From positions 1,488,001 to 1,552,000 of the forward strand of contig QUOL01000007.1 of NCBI GenBank assembly GCA_009761415.1: DNA of 64,000 nucleotides, written 5' to 3'. Shown in pieces: positions 1 to 11,385 of this stretch. Both the position numbers and the translations under genes were made by a program. Positions within the stretch are counted from its first letter, which is position 1. The number at the start of each line of letters is the position of its first letter. Below the pieces are notes generated by a model. That model made no database searches and was not told the origin of the DNA. It worked only from the letters and a program-made list of their open reading frames with translations. The DNA comes from Sarcomyxa edulis. Taxonomy: Eukaryota; Basidiomycota; Agaricomycetes; Agaricales; Mycenaceae.

Positions 1-429
1 GACATCTCGAGACCGAGCAGTTGGATCATTTAAAGGGCCTGGCTGGCTATGTTTGTGCGGACTACACGTGCAGAATAGCAGGCGTCTCGCTGGGTCGGAG
101 GCTGAGCAGGGCGCTACGGAGGTAAAAGAGAGGCTTTAGACCAACCCGGATCGGAGAAATCGCATCATCGACAGGGCCAGGACAGCTTTGAATCAAAAGT
201 ACAGCCAATTGGCATCCTGGAACCAATTTCTGAAAAATATCTGTGAGAGTTTAGGACAGAAACAGACCAGATAAGGTAATCAAAGAAAGATCCGGTGTGC
301 TTCCTCTACCGGAAAAGGCCGAATCTCGTCTCGGCCAGTGTTCGGCCATCAGTGCACTAAAGCTTGGGTACTCCACGTGCCACCCGACATCTCTTCGTCT
401 AGCCTGCCCGCTGTCGACCATCTCGGGGA
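1..429. other. Upstream intergenic stretch
   Basis: No gene is recognised here. A minus-strand open frame of about 50 codons ends near position 78, but it has no recognisable start and no family signature. The right half probably holds the promoter and 5' leader of the gene starting at 430. Confidence 0.4.
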
Positions 430-1917
430 ATGCTCAGGTTGAGACCACCATTATCAGTCAGGTCGTTTACGCGATATCGTTCGACGCGACTCTTTCGCAC
501 ATACACAACCCAGCAAACACTGACTGAAAAACCAGATACACGTCCTGACGATACTCTATGGCACTCTGAACTCTTTCGCGCCAGCAATCAATCCACTATC
601 GACACCCTGAAAACAGTCTCAAAGTTCTCCGCCTTGGTACTTTTTGGTCTAGCGACCACAGCTTTCGTAGTCTATCAAGGTCTACATATCTATGTCGAAA
701 CCGAGGGCCTTTCTCGAGAAACCGACGAGGAAGTCCGACAATGGGAATGGGATGTGGAGGCGGAAAAATGGTCCAATGGAGACGAGGGGGGAACAGACCC
801 GGCCTTACCATCGGCTGCAAGACGTGCCATACGCTATGCCTGGATGTCGCAGAATTGGACAGCATCCCCATCGATCTCTGCTGAACTGTCTCTGCTCATG
901 GCTATCGGCGCTGCAGAGAAGGCGATCCCTACCGGCCTGTTGCGTCCCAATACCGTCGCAGAGCTTTTGACGCGTCGCGCAGCTTTGTTGGAGGTCATTA
1001 GTTCAGATGAGAGCGCTCTGATAGAATCTCGATCGCAGTACGAGCATGCGTGGAACTTTCTCTCCGGTCGAGGCATTGATGCGGCACGTATTGCGATGAA
1101 ACTCGGGAATATCAATCAGAGATTAGACAATCCCGACGCGGCCTTGTTGTGGTGGGCGCGTTGTATAAAACTCACGACCCAGCAGAACGACATTCCGGAT
1201 ACATCGATTCCTTTGACCCTTCCCCAGATGCCTCCTGATCACCCTCTTGCTCAGAGAACTTTTGCATCCGCGCTGGTCGCCCTATCTGCGTTTTATGCTA
1301 CTTCCGGACATCTTCGAGACGCCCGAGTAGCTGAGGAAGCATCTCTTGATCTACTAAAGTCAATGCGTCCTTCACATACAACGGCCACCGTCTCACCTCC
1401 GCAAGCTTTACACGAACTATACTTGATTCATCGATCTGCACTCATATCTATACATTTAGCTGAAGTGGCCTTCGCCCTACGCGACTCGATAGAAACATCG
1501 TTACGCCAGCTCCAATATGCAGCCACTTCTTCCCAGCGAGTCGCTCTGGCTCTGAGTGGTTTGCCTGCAGACTCCAATGTCCCGCCTTTGGCAGACACAT
1601 CCATTATGAAGGCTTACTCGTCATCATGGTCCATGAAGAAACCAGCGACGAGTTTACTACGAGACGCACGCTGTTCAGCAGCGGAATCTTGGAATTTGAT
1701 GGGGTTATTGAACGAAGACAAATCCGTCTCCAATCCTGAAAAAGCAGCTGAATGCTACGCTCGTGCTCTTGCATGGTCTGGAGTGGAGTTTGATAAAGAT
1801 GGGCCCCGCGATGATAGCGGGATAGATGCTTTGGAATGGGAACGGTATTGGGTAAACTATGTCCGGGTGAAAGAAGCTCTCCAAAAGGCACGAGACCCAC
1901 CGAAACCTACTCAGTAA
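430..1917 (+). CDS. Mitochondrial TPR-like membrane protein
   Basis: Single uninterrupted frame of 495 codons. The first 40 residues are rich in Arg, Ser and Thr and poor in acidic residues, as in a mitochondrial presequence. A hydrophobic segment at about residues 65-85 is a likely inner-membrane anchor. The rest is mostly helical, and near the C terminus the stretch NPEKAAECYARALAW looks like a TPR repeat. This layout (presequence, one anchor, TPR-like soluble domain) recalls Mgr3-type adaptors of the i-AAA protease, but that assignment is inference and not a motif match. The ATG at 430 is the only start that keeps the presequence. Confidence 0.75.
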   Translation: MLRLRPPLSVRSFTRYRSTRLFRTYTTQQTLTEKPDTRPDDTLWHSELFRASNQSTIDTLKTVSKFSALVLFGLATTAFVVYQGLHIYVETEGLSRETDEEVRQWEWDVEAEKWSNGDEGGTDPALPSAARRAIRYAWMSQNWTASPSISAELSLLMAIGAAEKAIPTGLLRPNTVAELLTRRAALLEVISSDESALIESRSQYEHAWNFLSGRGIDAARIAMKLGNINQRLDNPDAALLWWARCIKLTTQQNDIPDTSIPLTLPQMPPDHPLAQRTFASALVALSAFYATSGHLRDARVAEEASLDLLKSMRPSHTTATVSPPQALHELYLIHRSALISIHLAEVAFALRDSIETSLRQLQYAATSSQRVALALSGLPADSNVPPLADTSIMKAYSSSWSMKKPATSLLRDARCSAAESWNLMGLLNEDKSVSNPEKAAECYARALAWSGVEFDKDGPRDDSGIDALEWERYWVNYVRVKEALQKARDPPKPTQ

Positions 1918-2814
1918 AATGCATATGGTCGGAACCGTCCCAGCGTATGTACGATCGAAGGGCCACGAGAGGCCTTCTACTCGGAACCTTCCACTGCAGT
2001 GGGTCCCGATTTTCTCGTGTGTGCGCACCGGTCCCGCGATACATGACTCCTTGATATCTATGCCTTAGTATCAAGCATGTCTCTCTCGGAACCTCGCACG
2101 TTGACGCATGGGTCTCTAGCGCTCTCGGTCATCCTTCTGTCTTCTTTATTATACCCCACAAGTCTGGATAGAATCTACATGTGTATCTTCGTCAAGTAAT
2201 TTTCGATCGGTATGAGATTTCGGATGTCGAGGAGTGAGAAAATCGATTGAAGACTTCGGTCGTAGTTGAATCTATATCAGCTTCCTTGGTTCGGGCTCAA
2301 TTGCCCGATGAAGACTATGTACTATTTCTCTGTTTCTTTGTGGAGCAATACTTGTTGAATGACGTGCGGTGTTCTGCATCATGCAGGAGCATTATCTCTT
2401 AATTTCTTTCTTCTAATGTGGGCTCGATATCGCGGTCAAGGTCGCGTTTCGCGTCACACCCATGTGATAGACTTAAGTTTCTTCTCCCCTGGAGCTTCAA
2501 AGCTTCTCACATCCTTTACGTCGTCCTCAAACTGCTCCGCAAGCTTCGTGTCTGAGAACCAAGACAGACTTAGCAACCCGCATGGCATGGTACGTCTCGG
2601 AAGTGACGTGCAGGAACAAGATGATGATACTGATTTGAAGTACATGCTGCGATGATATGTCCATGTTATCTACCTTCTGTCTCATCCAATGTACTTGAAG
2701 TAGTCACGTAAATCCGCCACAATGACGTCCGTGCCACGTGACAGTTATATCCAGCCATCGGTCCAATTTTGGAAGCTTCACGAGCACCATACCACCGTGA
2801 TCACAAGGAAGTGC
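1918..2814. other. Intergenic region between TPR-like gene and DPP3
   Basis: About 0.9 kb with only short overlapping frames on both strands (the largest near 2359-2655). None shows a family motif or convincing splicing. It should contain the terminator of the left gene and the promoter of DPP3. Confidence 0.4.
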
Positions 2815-2928
2815 ATGCTCCGTTCAGTATACGCTTCTGCACTACACTCCCGTAGCAGAAAACTCGTATCACTCCCACATCGCACATCTACATCCCATCC
2901 GCATCTTTCACTCAACACATTCAGGTCC
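2815..2928 (+). other. Possible N-terminal extension of DPP3 (alternative start)
   Basis: An ATG at 2815 is in frame with the DPP3 start at 2929 with no stop between them. The 38 added codons encode many Arg, Ser, His and Leu residues and no acidic residue, as in a mitochondrial presequence. Starting at 2929 gives the normal cytosolic length. Both starts could be used. Confidence 0.45.
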
Positions 2929-5900
2929 ATGGCGAACGCAGCAGCAGCACACTCGGAACGCTTCTATGCTGATCGGTCTGCACCTTTGTGTGGTATGGAA
3001 GCTGGGAAATCCTTTGCGCAACTCAGGTTTTCGTGGATTGTCACAGATCTTCAAACTTTGATGTCTAACCTCCCACACATCTATCTATTAGTTCCAAGGA
3101 AAAGAAGTACGCCCATTACTTGACCCTGGCTTCCTGGGCCGGTGCTCGCATTATCCAGGGACAGTGGACCCCGCAAGCACAGAGCCTCTATGATCTTTTG
3201 ATCTTGACCTTCAGTAAGGATGGACAACTCGGGGACTTGCCAGGTCTACAGCAGAAATCAGGACTCTCCGACGAGGAGTGGGAGGATCTATTACAATACA
3301 CTATCCAAGTCAGAAATCCGTATACACTCTTCCAGATTGTTCAGCTACTTATTAGTCTATATTGTAGGTCTTAAGCAACCTTGTCAATTACAAGTCGTTC
3401 GGATTCACCAAGATAGTTCCCCGTGTCCCAGCCGGCAAATTCGAGGCTGTCATCGAACATTCCGCCAATAACAGCAAAGCTCTCCTTGCTCTCTGGGAAA
3501 ATGTAAGTTCGTTATTCGGGATCCTCGGGATCCTACAATGGTCCTTTGGTTATTGACACTACAAATGAATAGTTGAAAGAACACATTTACGCAGTCACGC
3601 CTGAATCGAGCTTATTCATTGGGAAGCGGAACTTGGGCCACGTCTCAAATTATTACCTTGGGGAAGCTATCTCGGACTCCGAGGTCGCAGCTGTACAAGC
3701 GATCGCTGAGAAACTTGATATCGACGTCCTTAATACACGGTCCGTCCTTCAGTATTGCCTGTCACTTTACAAGCCCTGATTGCGTTACGTGGTGAATTCA
3801 TCAGTGTCAGAAAGAATGGGGCGGGAGATTTTACTTTATTGGTAGCGTCCGCCAAACCTCAATCTCAAGTCAAGCATACCTTCAAACTGGTCGAGGGGGA
3901 AGCGAGGTTGACAGTCGAGTATGGTGATTTTGCTAAGCCTTTGCAGAAGGTTGTCGTGGCATTACAAGAGGTACATACCGCGCTGATCTACATTCCTGGA
4001 GCTGAGATTGTACCTATCACAGGCCAAAAAATACACCGCAAATGATAATCAAACCTCTATGATTGAAGGATACATTCAGTCGTACGTAATGCATATGATT
4101 TCCTGCTCATTCCATTCTTGGCTACAAAGTGCATTCGCGTTCACAGTTTCGAAACTGGTTCGATCAAAGCCCACAAGAAGGCTTCCGAATCTTGGGTGAA
4201 AGACGTGGGGCCCGTGGTCGAGAGCTACATCGGCTTTGTAGAGACATACGTGGATCCATATGGCGGCCGTGCTGAGTGGGAAGGTTTCTCACATTATGAC
4301 CCCCTCCCTTCTTCCTTCTTAGCATTACTGACTTCAATTCTTATCTTTTTCAATTTGTAGGATTTACGGCCATAGTGGACAAGCAGCTCAGCGCCAAATA
4401 CGAGACCCTCGTGAATGGAGCTTCTGATCTCATCAAGGTTCTGCCATGGGGTAAAGATTTCGAGGTTGATGTGTTTAGAAAACCGGACTTTACCGCTCTG
4501 GAAGTTGTATCATTTGCTACCGGCGGTACGTGCTAGTCTCGATATATCTATCATCCGGGTTTTTCACTAAACAGCAAAGCGGATGTGATGATGCATTCAC
4601 AGGAATTCCTGCTGGAATCAACGTGCGTATATTCCACGCTCACAGTGTGCCCCACCTTTCTGACAGATATATACCTCTTTCTCCAGATCCCCGTCAGTTT
4701 TTGTTCCCAAGGGTTTAGAAAGTCATACTCAAACTTCGGTACCCCCACAGAACTATTATGAAGTCCGGGAATCGACAGGCTTCAAGAATGTCTCCCTTGC
4801 CGTAAGATTTCTTTTGCCCCGCTCAAGTTCCCAGACTCGGTCTGATAAGCCCCATAGAATATTCTTGCAGCGAAGGCTCCTAGTGAGTCCATTTATCGTT
4901 TTGTTCTTTAGTAGAATCGTTCTGATTGTTTTGACATCTACATTGATTATCAGATGAAGAGTTGACGTTCATTCATCCTGACGATGTGGAACTATACAAC
5001 GCATGGGACTCTCGGGCTTTTGAGTTGCAAGTTGCCAATCACGAACTCCTGGGCCATGGCTCGGGAAAGCTGTTCCAAGAAGGAGCGGATGGCAAGAAAA
5101 ACTTTGATCCCGAAAAGGTGGGGCTTAACGATAAGTGATAACAATGGAGGAGAGGAATATCTGATAGCACCGTCTTCCTCTAGATCATCAATCCTCTTAC
5201 GGGTAACCCGATGTATGCCTGTATTCATCGCTTCATCGAAAGTCTCAAACCAATGTTTTCGATTTTCCAGCACCTCATGGTACAAGCCAGGTCAAACTCC
5301 AGATTCAATCCTGGGGGAGGTATCTTCGTCGATGGAGGAATGCCGTGCTGAAACTGTAGCACTTTACCGTGCGCCTTTTCTTCTTCTTCCTTACTTGGTG
5401 TCTTGACTCTGCGAGCAGTCGTCAGCAATAATGATATCCTAAAAATATTCAACGTGAGGGTTTTATCCACCTTTTTCTTTCCAATAAACTCTTATCGCAC
5501 CGAAACTCTAGTATGTCGACAAGAAGGAGATCGAAGATATTCAATACATCACTTTCCTTCTCATGGCGCGCGCAGGCTTGCGAGCATTGGAGTTTTACGA
5601 TCCTGCCACACAAAAACACGGTAATGCGTCCGATGATTATGTTATTATACCTGACTCAATCTATGCTCCGCGATTGTATAGGCCAGGCCCACATGCAAGC
5701 CCGGTGCGTTCGTTTCTGACGTTCTACCGTTTCTGTCCTCAGGCCGCTGACATCTTGTAGTCTCGGGATCACACAATTCTTGATTCAATCTGGTATCGCC
5801 CGACTCGAAGAGATTCGAGGGGCCGATGGAAGATTGGAGAACTTGTTTGTTCGCGTGCGTATTCTGTCCGCTCATACCATGAGATAGATCTCGAACAAAT

Positions 5901-6264
5901 ATGCATTAGGTCGACCGTGAGGCAGTACTGTCCAAAGGACGCGAAGTCGCTGGCAAACTGCTCATCGAGCTCCAAGTGCGCAAGAGCACTGCCGATGGTG
6001 CTGGTGCACGCGAATTTTACACAAATCTGACCAAGCCTATCTCTGGTTGGGATGGTGAGATTCGAGATTTAGTCTTGAAGAAGAAACTGGTAAGTTCTGC
6101 CACTCGCTCGATTCTATTCACTAGGTTCTGAGCACGTATTCTCCTAGCCTCGGAAGATCTTCGTACAACCAAATACTATCCTGGTTGACGGTGAAGTTCA
6201 TCTGAGGGAGTATCCTTTGACCCCAGCGGGTGTGATCGAGAGCTTCATCGAGCGGGATCTCTGA
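2929..6264 (+). CDS. DPP3: Dipeptidyl peptidase III (peptidase M49)
   Basis: Zinc metallopeptidase that removes dipeptides from the N terminus of oligopeptides. I place 21 exons: 2929-3026, 3092-3308, 3368-3502, 3573-3739, 3805-3970, 4023-4081, 4147-4283, 4361-4525, 4603-4622, 4687-4692, 4751-4801, 4858-4882, 4954-5117, 5184-5212, 5271-5368, 5419-5453, 5512-5620, 5682-5703, 5761-5854, 5910-6089, 6148-6264. They total 2094 nt (697 residues), normal for M49. The M49 zinc motif HELLGH falls at about residues 445-450 and the second motif EECRAE at about 502-507, so the active site looks intact. Exons of 20 and 6 nt encode the conserved GINIP segment before the active site. An in-frame ATG at 2815 would add a 38-residue Arg/Ser-rich leader. 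The gene converges on PTC7. Confidence 0.95.
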
Positions 6265-6468
6265 TCAAGGGCGATCAGGTTGTCTCAAAAATCGGTATAT
6301 GACTTCATTAAGCAGGCAATGTATTGTCAAATAGTACTGTAATATATATGCAAGAAGGTCCATAGTGAGGAAATTAGCGGATACAATACTGGGTCAATGT
6401 CATCATCGAAACCACAGTGTTCTAATGTGTGTCAGTGCTCGAGAGAGGTATACAATACAGATGAAGGG

Positions 6469-8069
6469 CTACGATGTTTCCCGAACAAGCGCGACGAGGA
6501 CTGTTACGCTGGAGACCAGGAAAACGTGAGATCGGTGTGCTAGAGAAATGAGAAGCAACGAGAGACGTACTCATCTTCTTTCTACTCGAGACATGCTGGT
6601 TAGTATGAAAAACACGGTGGAAAGAGTTAGAACCACTTACTCCTCCTCTGAAAAACATTCCGCGGCGTGCAGCTTCTCCTATACAAAGTATCGAGTCAAT
6701 ATACAAGGCAGAAAAAGAAAAATGAGATAACGTACTCTCAAATGGGCTAACTCTTGTTCTACTGGACATGCATTGCCGAGCATAGTCAACACTACGATCT
6801 GCGATCGCCTGGACTTGTTCGTCTTCAGACCCTCCCGAACGTGCAACAAGAGCACATATTTGTAACATCTCGGAAATAAATACATTGTCTGAAAGACCGT
6901 CCGTCTACGAAGCGATGTGAAGTGAGTCAGTCATCTACTGAGGGGAAGAATGTGCATACGTATGCTATGACAATATCACCATCGCGTAGTTTTGCCTCGT
7001 ATGTGTCGGCTACATCGGGAGAGTCGATGACGGTTCTACGTATTTTTTTGCTCTTCACGGGTAGTTTTGTCAGTTGTCTGGTGGCATTGATTAGCTTTTT
7101 AGAAAGGTGAGATGAGGTTCGGAATTACTTTGGGCAATTGAAATAATGCGTTTGGACATTCTGTCTATGGTATATGGTGTTAGATCGAATAATTGAGAAT
7201 CCACTATCCCCTAAGCTTGAATACAATCCGTGAGTAGTGTACATGAATGGATATGAGGAAGTAGCCTACTTGGCTGAACGCAGCAATCCCGAAGATGCGT
7301 TGAGATTAAGTATACATGCTGTACTGGAGCCTACGGTGTGGGGCATTGGTGAGACAACGAATAATGAACAATGGAGGTATGTACCTGCTTCCACAAACCG
7401 CTCTCTCAGCACACCCCCATACGCCAATTTTAAGCACTCAAGCGGGGCCATTTCCCAACCCTCAATTGCTTCTCGCTCCTCATAATCCAACGTCGGATCA
7501 ACCTCTGGCTCTCCTGCCCATGCATGACTCGAGTATCGGTGTGCATGGTACATCAGGGCTTGCGAGAATAACGATGGATCAATACCGCTAGCAACCCAGC
7601 CACCTACACCGTCTGCGACACCGAGTGAGATCCCCTGTAATACATAGCCATGTCAGACGGCACAACATTTGCTTCTGGAAGACCTCACCTACCGATCCGT
7701 TGCGCATCTAGTTTCAGAGCATCATCATGAGTTCTTATGCGTATCGTATCGTAATGCACGAGGTTAACGTACCTCTTGTATGTAGAAGAAATCTTCTCCT
7801 GCACTTGTGCTTTGTATAGCTTTTGGATGCGCGAGCATCCGGTCTCTCCAAGAGCCTACGGGACTGTCTGGCGGGAAGGGTACTTTTATGAGATCACCTG
7901 GAATTACCGGGTTCGCTGCCCAGCTAGCACCGATGTGGAATGTGTACGGCCGAGGTAAACCTGAAGAGGATAGCGAGGAGGATGGGCGCTTGGGTGGGTG
8001 AATTTTCTCGAGGGTTGTGCGTTCGAATAGCTTGGCGACATGGTTTAAACGGCTACGACCAGGCGACAT
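6469..8069 (-). CDS. PTC7: PP2C-family phosphatase, Ptc7 type
   Basis: Mn/Mg-dependent Ser/Thr phosphatase; yeast Ptc7 acts in mitochondria and regulates coenzyme Q synthesis. Ten exons on the minus strand: 8069-7773, 7707-7693, 7634-7385, 7330-7270, 7215-7129, 7077-6960, 6904-6736, 6678-6641, 6581-6571, 6508-6469; 1086 nt, 361 residues. Visible motifs are GEDFFYIQE, the metal-binding DGVGGW at about residues 112-117, ANLGDSGF, TDGLSDNV and the C-terminal KEDDVTVLVALV. The first 30 residues are basic, fitting mitochondrial import. Exon 2 is 15 nt and exon 9 only 11 nt, and both are needed to restore conserved motifs. I chose the start at 8069 because a TATA-like element lies about 110 nt upstream; the frame stays open to an ATG at 8252. 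Confidence 0.92.
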
Positions 8070-8180
8070 GAAAAACGAAGATGGTTCAAGTACGGAAGTG
8101 GTACTTGGTGCAAGGTGGACGGAACTGCTCAGGAGCGTCACAGGCGGGGAAAACTTAAAAATATTTGGATCACGTGAGGG

Positions 8181-8190
8181 TATATAAATA
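8181..8190 (-). promoter_or_regulatory. TATA-like element of PTC7
   Basis: The sequence tatataaata reads TATTTATATA on the minus strand, about 110 nt upstream of the chosen PTC7 ATG at 8069. It lies inside the frame that would be coding if the far-upstream ATG (8252) were used, which argues for the 8069 start. Confidence 0.4.
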
Positions 8191-8261
8191 GGACGCGACA
8201 TTTCCGCGACAGCAGATACAGGTATCATACAGTAAGTGCAGTGTTCATACATCCAAGGGCT

Positions 8262-10602
8262 CTATCTGGCACCCCACCGGGTCCAGTCAAACGAACCACT
8301 CTTGACTGGCTTTTTTTCTATGCCAGTGGCTGCAGTCGTGGATAGTATTGGATCAGAACTCTTGATCCGTCCGAGGGGTAAACTCGTCGCGGCTTGCTGC
8401 TTGAAAGCAGCCGGAAGCCCTCCTCGCGAAGCTGTACTTGCCTTCGAGACCTCTAAACTTTTGGAACACGAAGATTTGAGCTTGGAGGACGCCGGGGGTA
8501 TTTTGAGCCTAGGCATATCGGTACTACCACTAGACTTTGGACGAGGACGATCCTTGCCAGTGACGACTGACCGGTCGGCTATGCCTTGTGGTCTACGAGT
8601 ATCCTTCCCCTGCTTTGGTGGAAGTGGAGGAATAGGTAACGATGAAATCGGTTTGAGTGGCTTCGCAGAACTAGAGCTACTTGAGCCGCCTTCATTCTGC
8701 TTCGGGGTTCCTCGACATTGTGGTTGTGGTTCTAAATGTCGGGCGCTGGTTGATGCTTTGACCGTGGTCAACTTGAGTCGTTTCGCAGTCTCATCCCTCC
8801 ATTTCTGAGCGGCTTTTTGGTTCACCGCAGCTATCCCAACCGCCTGTGGCTTCGCCACTGGGTCGCTTTTCTTGGAACCCTCTGGTCTGAGGTCCTCGAG
8901 GACACTCCACGGAGGCGGATCGCGAAAATACGTATATGGAAGATCGTTCGAACTAAAGCGAAGTCTAGGTTCTGCAAAACGAGCAGCAGAGTACCCTGTT
9001 TGCTGATGCGGTATAGGACGAGTGGTTGAGCAGTAAAAACTCAAGGCAGCTTGTTTGGAAGCGAGTTCTCGATCTTCCATCTCAGCTATTTCCATTTCAG
9101 TGTCGGACTCGATGTCCTCCTCTTCCTCCAGCAGTGTCGTTCGAATCGTGGCAGCAGATGATAATGAGGGTGTCGTCCGATTCAGCCTCGAGAAAGCGAC
9201 GGCGGCAGAAGATGGTCCGGGCATCGGCGTATCGTGGCATTTACATTCGCAGGTCTCACTCGAGTTGGAGATGAGGACACAATCACACTCCCTACAGCAG
9301 ATATGCTGATTAGCATGCCAACCTTGATCTGTATTTCGTCGCTTTGGCTTTCGTTCCAACGTCTCCTCGAACCCCATCGCCGTGGTGAATTCAGGTACGA
9401 CAGACTCTTGTTTAATCGGTGTACGTCTATCCTTTGTCGTGCGGCAAGGTGTAGTAGAGCCTTCGGAGGAAGGGAATGTGACATACGTATCTTCCATTGG
9501 TACGTGCCGCTCTTGTGTTGATGGGTGAGAGGGTGTTGGGTGATGTAGCGTCGACACGTGAAGAGTATAAGGTTGTGTGCATGGCGATGAGAATAGAGTG
9601 TTTTTTGGGGATGCGGAAGAGTCGTAGAAAGATGCGAGCTTATTTATGGAGTACGATATCGAGTATGGGTAGTATAACTCGGCTTGCGTCTCGTTGGAAT
9701 GACGGAATGAGTGTAAATTTGGGGTCCGAGTACACCTTGTTCCTCTGAGGTCTGAATGGAAGTTGGCATGCTAACGGAATAGAATGTGAGTATAATGACG
9801 CACCAAGGACGGAGAGTAGGACGAATTTAGCAAGATGAGGGAATACGCTATTCTCGATCTTCCAACAATGCCTCAGACGAAGAATACGAAGACCCCAAGG
9901 ACCTCTTCTTGATCTCCTTCCCGCCTTGTCATCCGTTTCGTCATCCCATAACAATGTTCCCGCTAGCACTTTGATTCCGTATGTAGTCAACTTTGTCCAA
10001 CTGGCATCCAATGCGCAGAGAGTGTGGAGCGCTTTTAGCTCTACGATGGTCTCGTCTGTGAGTTCCGTGCATCCAGGTAATTCAAGAACAGTAATCATCG
10101 TGAATTGTGGTGTAGAGGGAATCTTTTGTAGAAGGGGCAGGTGAGGGTCTGATAGAGGTATAGGATATGTGTTGAATGAGTATGGGAGGTTTTCGTAGAT
10201 TTGTATGAGGGTAGCCCAAAGACGAGGATCTATTTCTGTGAGGTCCAATGGAGGAGGCAATTCGTACAGTTCGAAAGTTTTGTCGTTTGGGTCGTTTGGG
10301 TCATAAGAAGGAATCAAGACGCGTAGGATGTCGTATGCAAAGGGCGAAGGAGGAGGTTGGTACCTCAGGCTTATGTTGCCGATGGCGTGTATCTGGTCAG
10401 GGAATTGGTAGAGCGATTGAATGCAAAAGTATACCAGTGATGGCATGAAGTGGTATTTCTTTTCCTTGGACTCTCGAGTCGCGTCAATGTATGGTGCCGG
10501 GGGGAGGGTAGGTGGGAGGATTGTTTTCTTGATATTGATACCTCCATCATCCACCACGTTGTTTGAAGATTTGTTCCACAAGACGATAGGTCGACTCGCC
10601 AT
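8262..10602 (-). CDS. Leucine-rich-repeat protein with disordered Cys-cluster tail
   Basis: Two exons, 10602-9804 and 9751-8262, give 2289 nt and 762 residues. The 52-nt intron joins two long frames that look like separate genes if it is missed. The N-terminal third has leucine-rich repeats of the F-box/AMN1 kind (for example LPGCTELTDETIVELKALH, then VLDLRGTRC across the splice). I see no clear F-box. The C-terminal 480 residues are low-complexity, rich in Ser, Pro, Thr and Lys, with a short Cys cluster (CCRECDC followed by CECKC) and a final SFDWTRWG. The function is not recognised. The LRR part suggests a protein-interaction or ubiquitin-ligase adaptor role, which is inference. Confidence 0.8.
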
Positions 10603-11385
10603 GGCGTCCGGGAGGGTGAGGACGCGCGAAATGAGAGAGAGACTCAGAGAGTAAAAGGTTGACGAGCATGGACGCGTCTTGAAAGATCACGTGGACGGAC
10701 GTTGCCGGGGGCTATTGTTTCTGTCGGGTCCTCCGATTCCAAGAGCCTCTTGTCCTCTTACTCAAAACGCGATTTCTACCGCCAGCCCATGAAGTGGATT
10801 TGCTTGACGAATTGACATCTTGCATGATCCCAGCTGATACACATGAGGGTGCAATTGGCTGTTTTGACTGATTGCTACATCTCTGATGCCCTGGAGATCT
10901 GTCATGGTATCTCCCCGAGTCCTGCGCTGACATACTGATTTGACAAGTCGCCTTTATGAGGCTGATCAAGCGTTGATCGGGCTGAGTCGCCTTGGGTGCC
11001 AGTGCTTGCCTCAGGCTGCCTCAGGCTCTGCTAGCTGGTGGCTTGGGTAGTTTTGTAGCTCTATCTGTACATGTACATTCTGGTGTAAAATGCTATGTAT
11101 ATACTCCAATGCTCAGGCTCCAATGGATAATTGCAATTGCAGGCTGTGATGCTGCAAATAAGAGCAAATGGGATTGTGGTCGTTGAGGAAGTCGGAGTTG
11201 TTTTCATCACTTCTTCCCTTCGCCGGTTTCAGGTTTTCTCGCTGGCGTCCTTGCAATACTCATCTCCTCAACTCACCTATATATCCCGGCGCTACATTCT
11301 TTAGTCCTACTGCACTGTCTGTCGACGAGCATCCACTCTTTAAGTATACAATTCACCCTCCACCTCATCATACTGCTTAGTCGCC
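10603..11385. promoter_or_regulatory. Divergent intergenic region, LRR gene and FKS
   Basis: About 0.78 kb between two divergently read ATGs, so it must hold both promoters. The frame at 10712-10969 (minus) shows no family signature. CT-rich tracts precede the FKS start at about 11200-11380. No further element can be assigned. Confidence 0.45.

Noticed and set aside
8236..8808. 190-codon plus-strand frame
   Set aside because: Antisense shadow of the LRR/Cys-cluster gene tail; no promoter or motif.
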